33,007 bases of DNA. Source: Chloroflexota bacterium. GTDB taxonomy: Bacteria > Chloroflexota > Anaerolineae > Aggregatilineales > J027. Shown one piece after another: positions 32,601 to 33,007 of this stretch. The notes beneath the pieces are model-generated. The model ran no database searches, was not told the origin of the DNA, and was given only the letters and a program-made list of their open reading frames with translations. Position numbers and translations under genes: made by a program. The stretch covers positions 1-33,007 of the forward strand of contig JAADYW010000017.1 of NCBI GenBank assembly GCA_010092845.1. Direction: 5' to 3'. Each line of letters begins with the position of its first letter. The first letter of the stretch is position 1.

Positions 32601-33007
32601 GAACTGATAGCCACGCTCACGGAGCGCATTGGCAACATTCTGAGCAACCCACAAGTCTCCCCATCCGGCCTGCATCATCAAACGCGCCGACAGATTCACG
32701 ACATCGCCAATGGCGGTATACTCACTACGCTCAACACCCCCCATCAAGCCGGCATAGACGGTTCCAAAGGTGAGCCCCGCTCGCCAACGCACAGCGGAAT
32801 CCTGGCTACTCACCGCCAACAAGAAATCGGTAGCACGTTCCAGGTTGTTCTCATAGGCGGTTGGTGCGCCAAAGAGGACCAGTATCACGCCACCTTTGTC
32901 GCCGAAATCCAACTTATTGAAGTATCCGCCATAGTTGATCGCCGCATCCAGTACCTGGGTGGCGAAGGCGTCTAGTGCTTCCATGGTATCGGGCTCATCG
33001 AACGAGA
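29697..33007 (-). CDS. Cyclase-homology / AAA ATPase / TPR signalling protein (partial, runs off right edge)
   Basis: The frame is open to the right edge, so the N-terminus is missing; 1095 residues can be counted from an internal ATG at 32984 and the reading frame continues upstream without a stop. Visible first is a class III nucleotidyl cyclase-like domain (about residues 1-150 by that count): NYGGYFNKLDFGDKGGVILVLFGAP and EYTAIGDVVNLSARL, with the Asn and Arg (N97, R101) of the transition-state pair. Next a P-loop AAA domain (about 165-560; Walker A GDAGMGKS at 195-202, and a Walker-B-like IVIHVEDLHQLD), then about ten TPRs (about 600-1060, many with AxxxxxxALxLxRxIGDRxxE spacing). The layout resembles soluble adenylyl-cyclase-like sensor-regulators. 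Which domain carries activity cannot be decided, since the upstream half is unseen. Confidence 0.9.
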   Translation of the reverse strand, partial: SFDEPDTMEALDAFATQVLDAAINYGGYFNKLDFGDKGGVILVLFGAPTAYENNLERATDFLLAVSSQDSAVRWRAGLTFGTVYAGLMGGVERSEYTAIGDVVNLSARLMMQAGWGDLWVAQNVANALRERGYQFLPLGSFSFKGKRGEIAVAQLEGKQRRADYSVLYAGTLIGRDEELGTLLGYLEPIFEGRFGGLVYIYGDAGMGKSRLVFEARQRLEQRHTLKWFACPADDILRQSLNPFRHFLRDYFNQHPEQTLEENRQHFDNVFDTLTAPLEDDELREELQRTRSVLGALVDLHWEESLYEQLDPKLRFENMLSAFKSLILAEAHQQPIVIHVEDLHQLDADSIALLQELSRNIGDVSFVILMTSRYLDDGSAFSIEVDPDIPQNALHLDQLTPSGIAALVSTILGGRVSNALVDFLADKTAGNPFFVEQLVLELREREMLIYDENGIWTLPTRQTLEVPGSINAVLVARLDRLTARVKSVVQTASVLGQEFEVRVLSQMLKGDERVLDKVREGETEAIWQALSEIRYIFKHVLLRDVAYEMQLRARLRDLHRLAATSIEQVFMEDLVPYYGDLAYHFRRAEAASQERYYARLAGEDAAAKFANTEAEAYFSRAFELTEPDDLVTRYELLQAREQVYDLQGARDAQRADLDSLATLAEQMDDNTRRATVALRRASYAVATSAYDESLTAAQQAIAYAQTGGNQSDEAAGHYWAGMAAMRQGAYSTAREQLDLALALARNQGLQQVEADSLRIQGLTSQYEGDFSDAKRFGEEALLIYQASGNRRGESNALINLGNLSYLQGDYSNGQNYYRQALSLYRMIGDRRGQSMAFNNLGGVAFAQGHYTAGRAYCEQALRLNREIGNRQSESRVMANLGLVFNEQGDYDTARGYFEQALQLSQQIGDRNHECWVLRNLGLLFQSLEEYDVAYQYSQQALQIAREIGARAYEGDVLTVLGYALEGLQRYDEALSVYQEAFELHTELGAANLTMEPMAARARVFLAQNNLVQAAQVVDELLGRLETESLDGTEEPIRIYLSCYQVLTANNDERAARVLATGYELLQDRAGKIGDEALRQAFLERVPAHRRLVQIWSEQNPPSE

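Overview
The window looks like a chromosomal segment of a moderately GC-rich bacterium. The gene families are typical of Chloroflexota (Anaerolineae-like): a prokaryotic inositol-3-phosphate synthase, a cyclase/AAA/TPR signalling protein, very large modular secreted proteins, and a bicistronic cytochrome b plus Rieske complex. The taxonomic guess is an inference from gene content only. I found no rRNA, tRNA, CRISPR array, phage or insertion sequence.

Layout. Positions 1-2.7 kb (minus strand): the N-terminal part of a Ser/Thr kinase, a methyltransferase-like remnant, a small YciI/muconolactone-isomerase-like protein and an M20 metallopeptidase. 2.7-8.3 kb, surface and lipid metabolism: a polyprenyl-phosphate sugar-1-phosphate transferase diverges from inositol-3-phosphate synthase; a class II aldolase and a PAP2 phosphatase follow, then a multi-spanning membrane protein with a GT87-like flavour. 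8.3-8.8 kb: a PIN-domain protein with a near-consensus promoter and an apparently leaderless start. 9.1-14.6 kb: a 1786-residue secreted protein. It joins a dimethylformamidase-beta-like domain to carbohydrate-binding-like and FN3 modules and ends in nine ~100-residue repeats, eight of which carry a CxxxxC pair. 14.7-17.4 kb: a CheR-like methyltransferase with TPRs and altered active-site motifs, then a COG0523 metallochaperone GTPase.

17.4-23.1 kb holds a complete seven-gene Mrp Na+/H+ antiporter operon (mrpABCDEFG, minus strand) with overlapping or nearly abutting reading frames. It diverges from a cytochrome b (b6 and subunit-IV regions in one chain) and Rieske pair at 23.5-25.4 kb. The quinol-oxidising complex would build the proton gradient and Mrp could exchange it for sodium extrusion. 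25.6-29.4 kb: a large secreted subtilase-like protein with an N-terminal triplicated GRFSLDGA motif, four Ig/cadherin-like repeats and C-terminal thrombospondin-3-type calcium repeats. 29.7 kb to the right edge: a cyclase-homology/AAA/TPR regulator that runs off the window.

No classical defence or mobile system is present. The most unusual items are the disulfide-punctuated repeat protein, the CheR homologue lacking two family-conserved active-site residues, the triplicated GRFSLDGA segment of the subtilase and the leaderless PIN gene. All functional statements rest on reading motifs by eye, without database searches.
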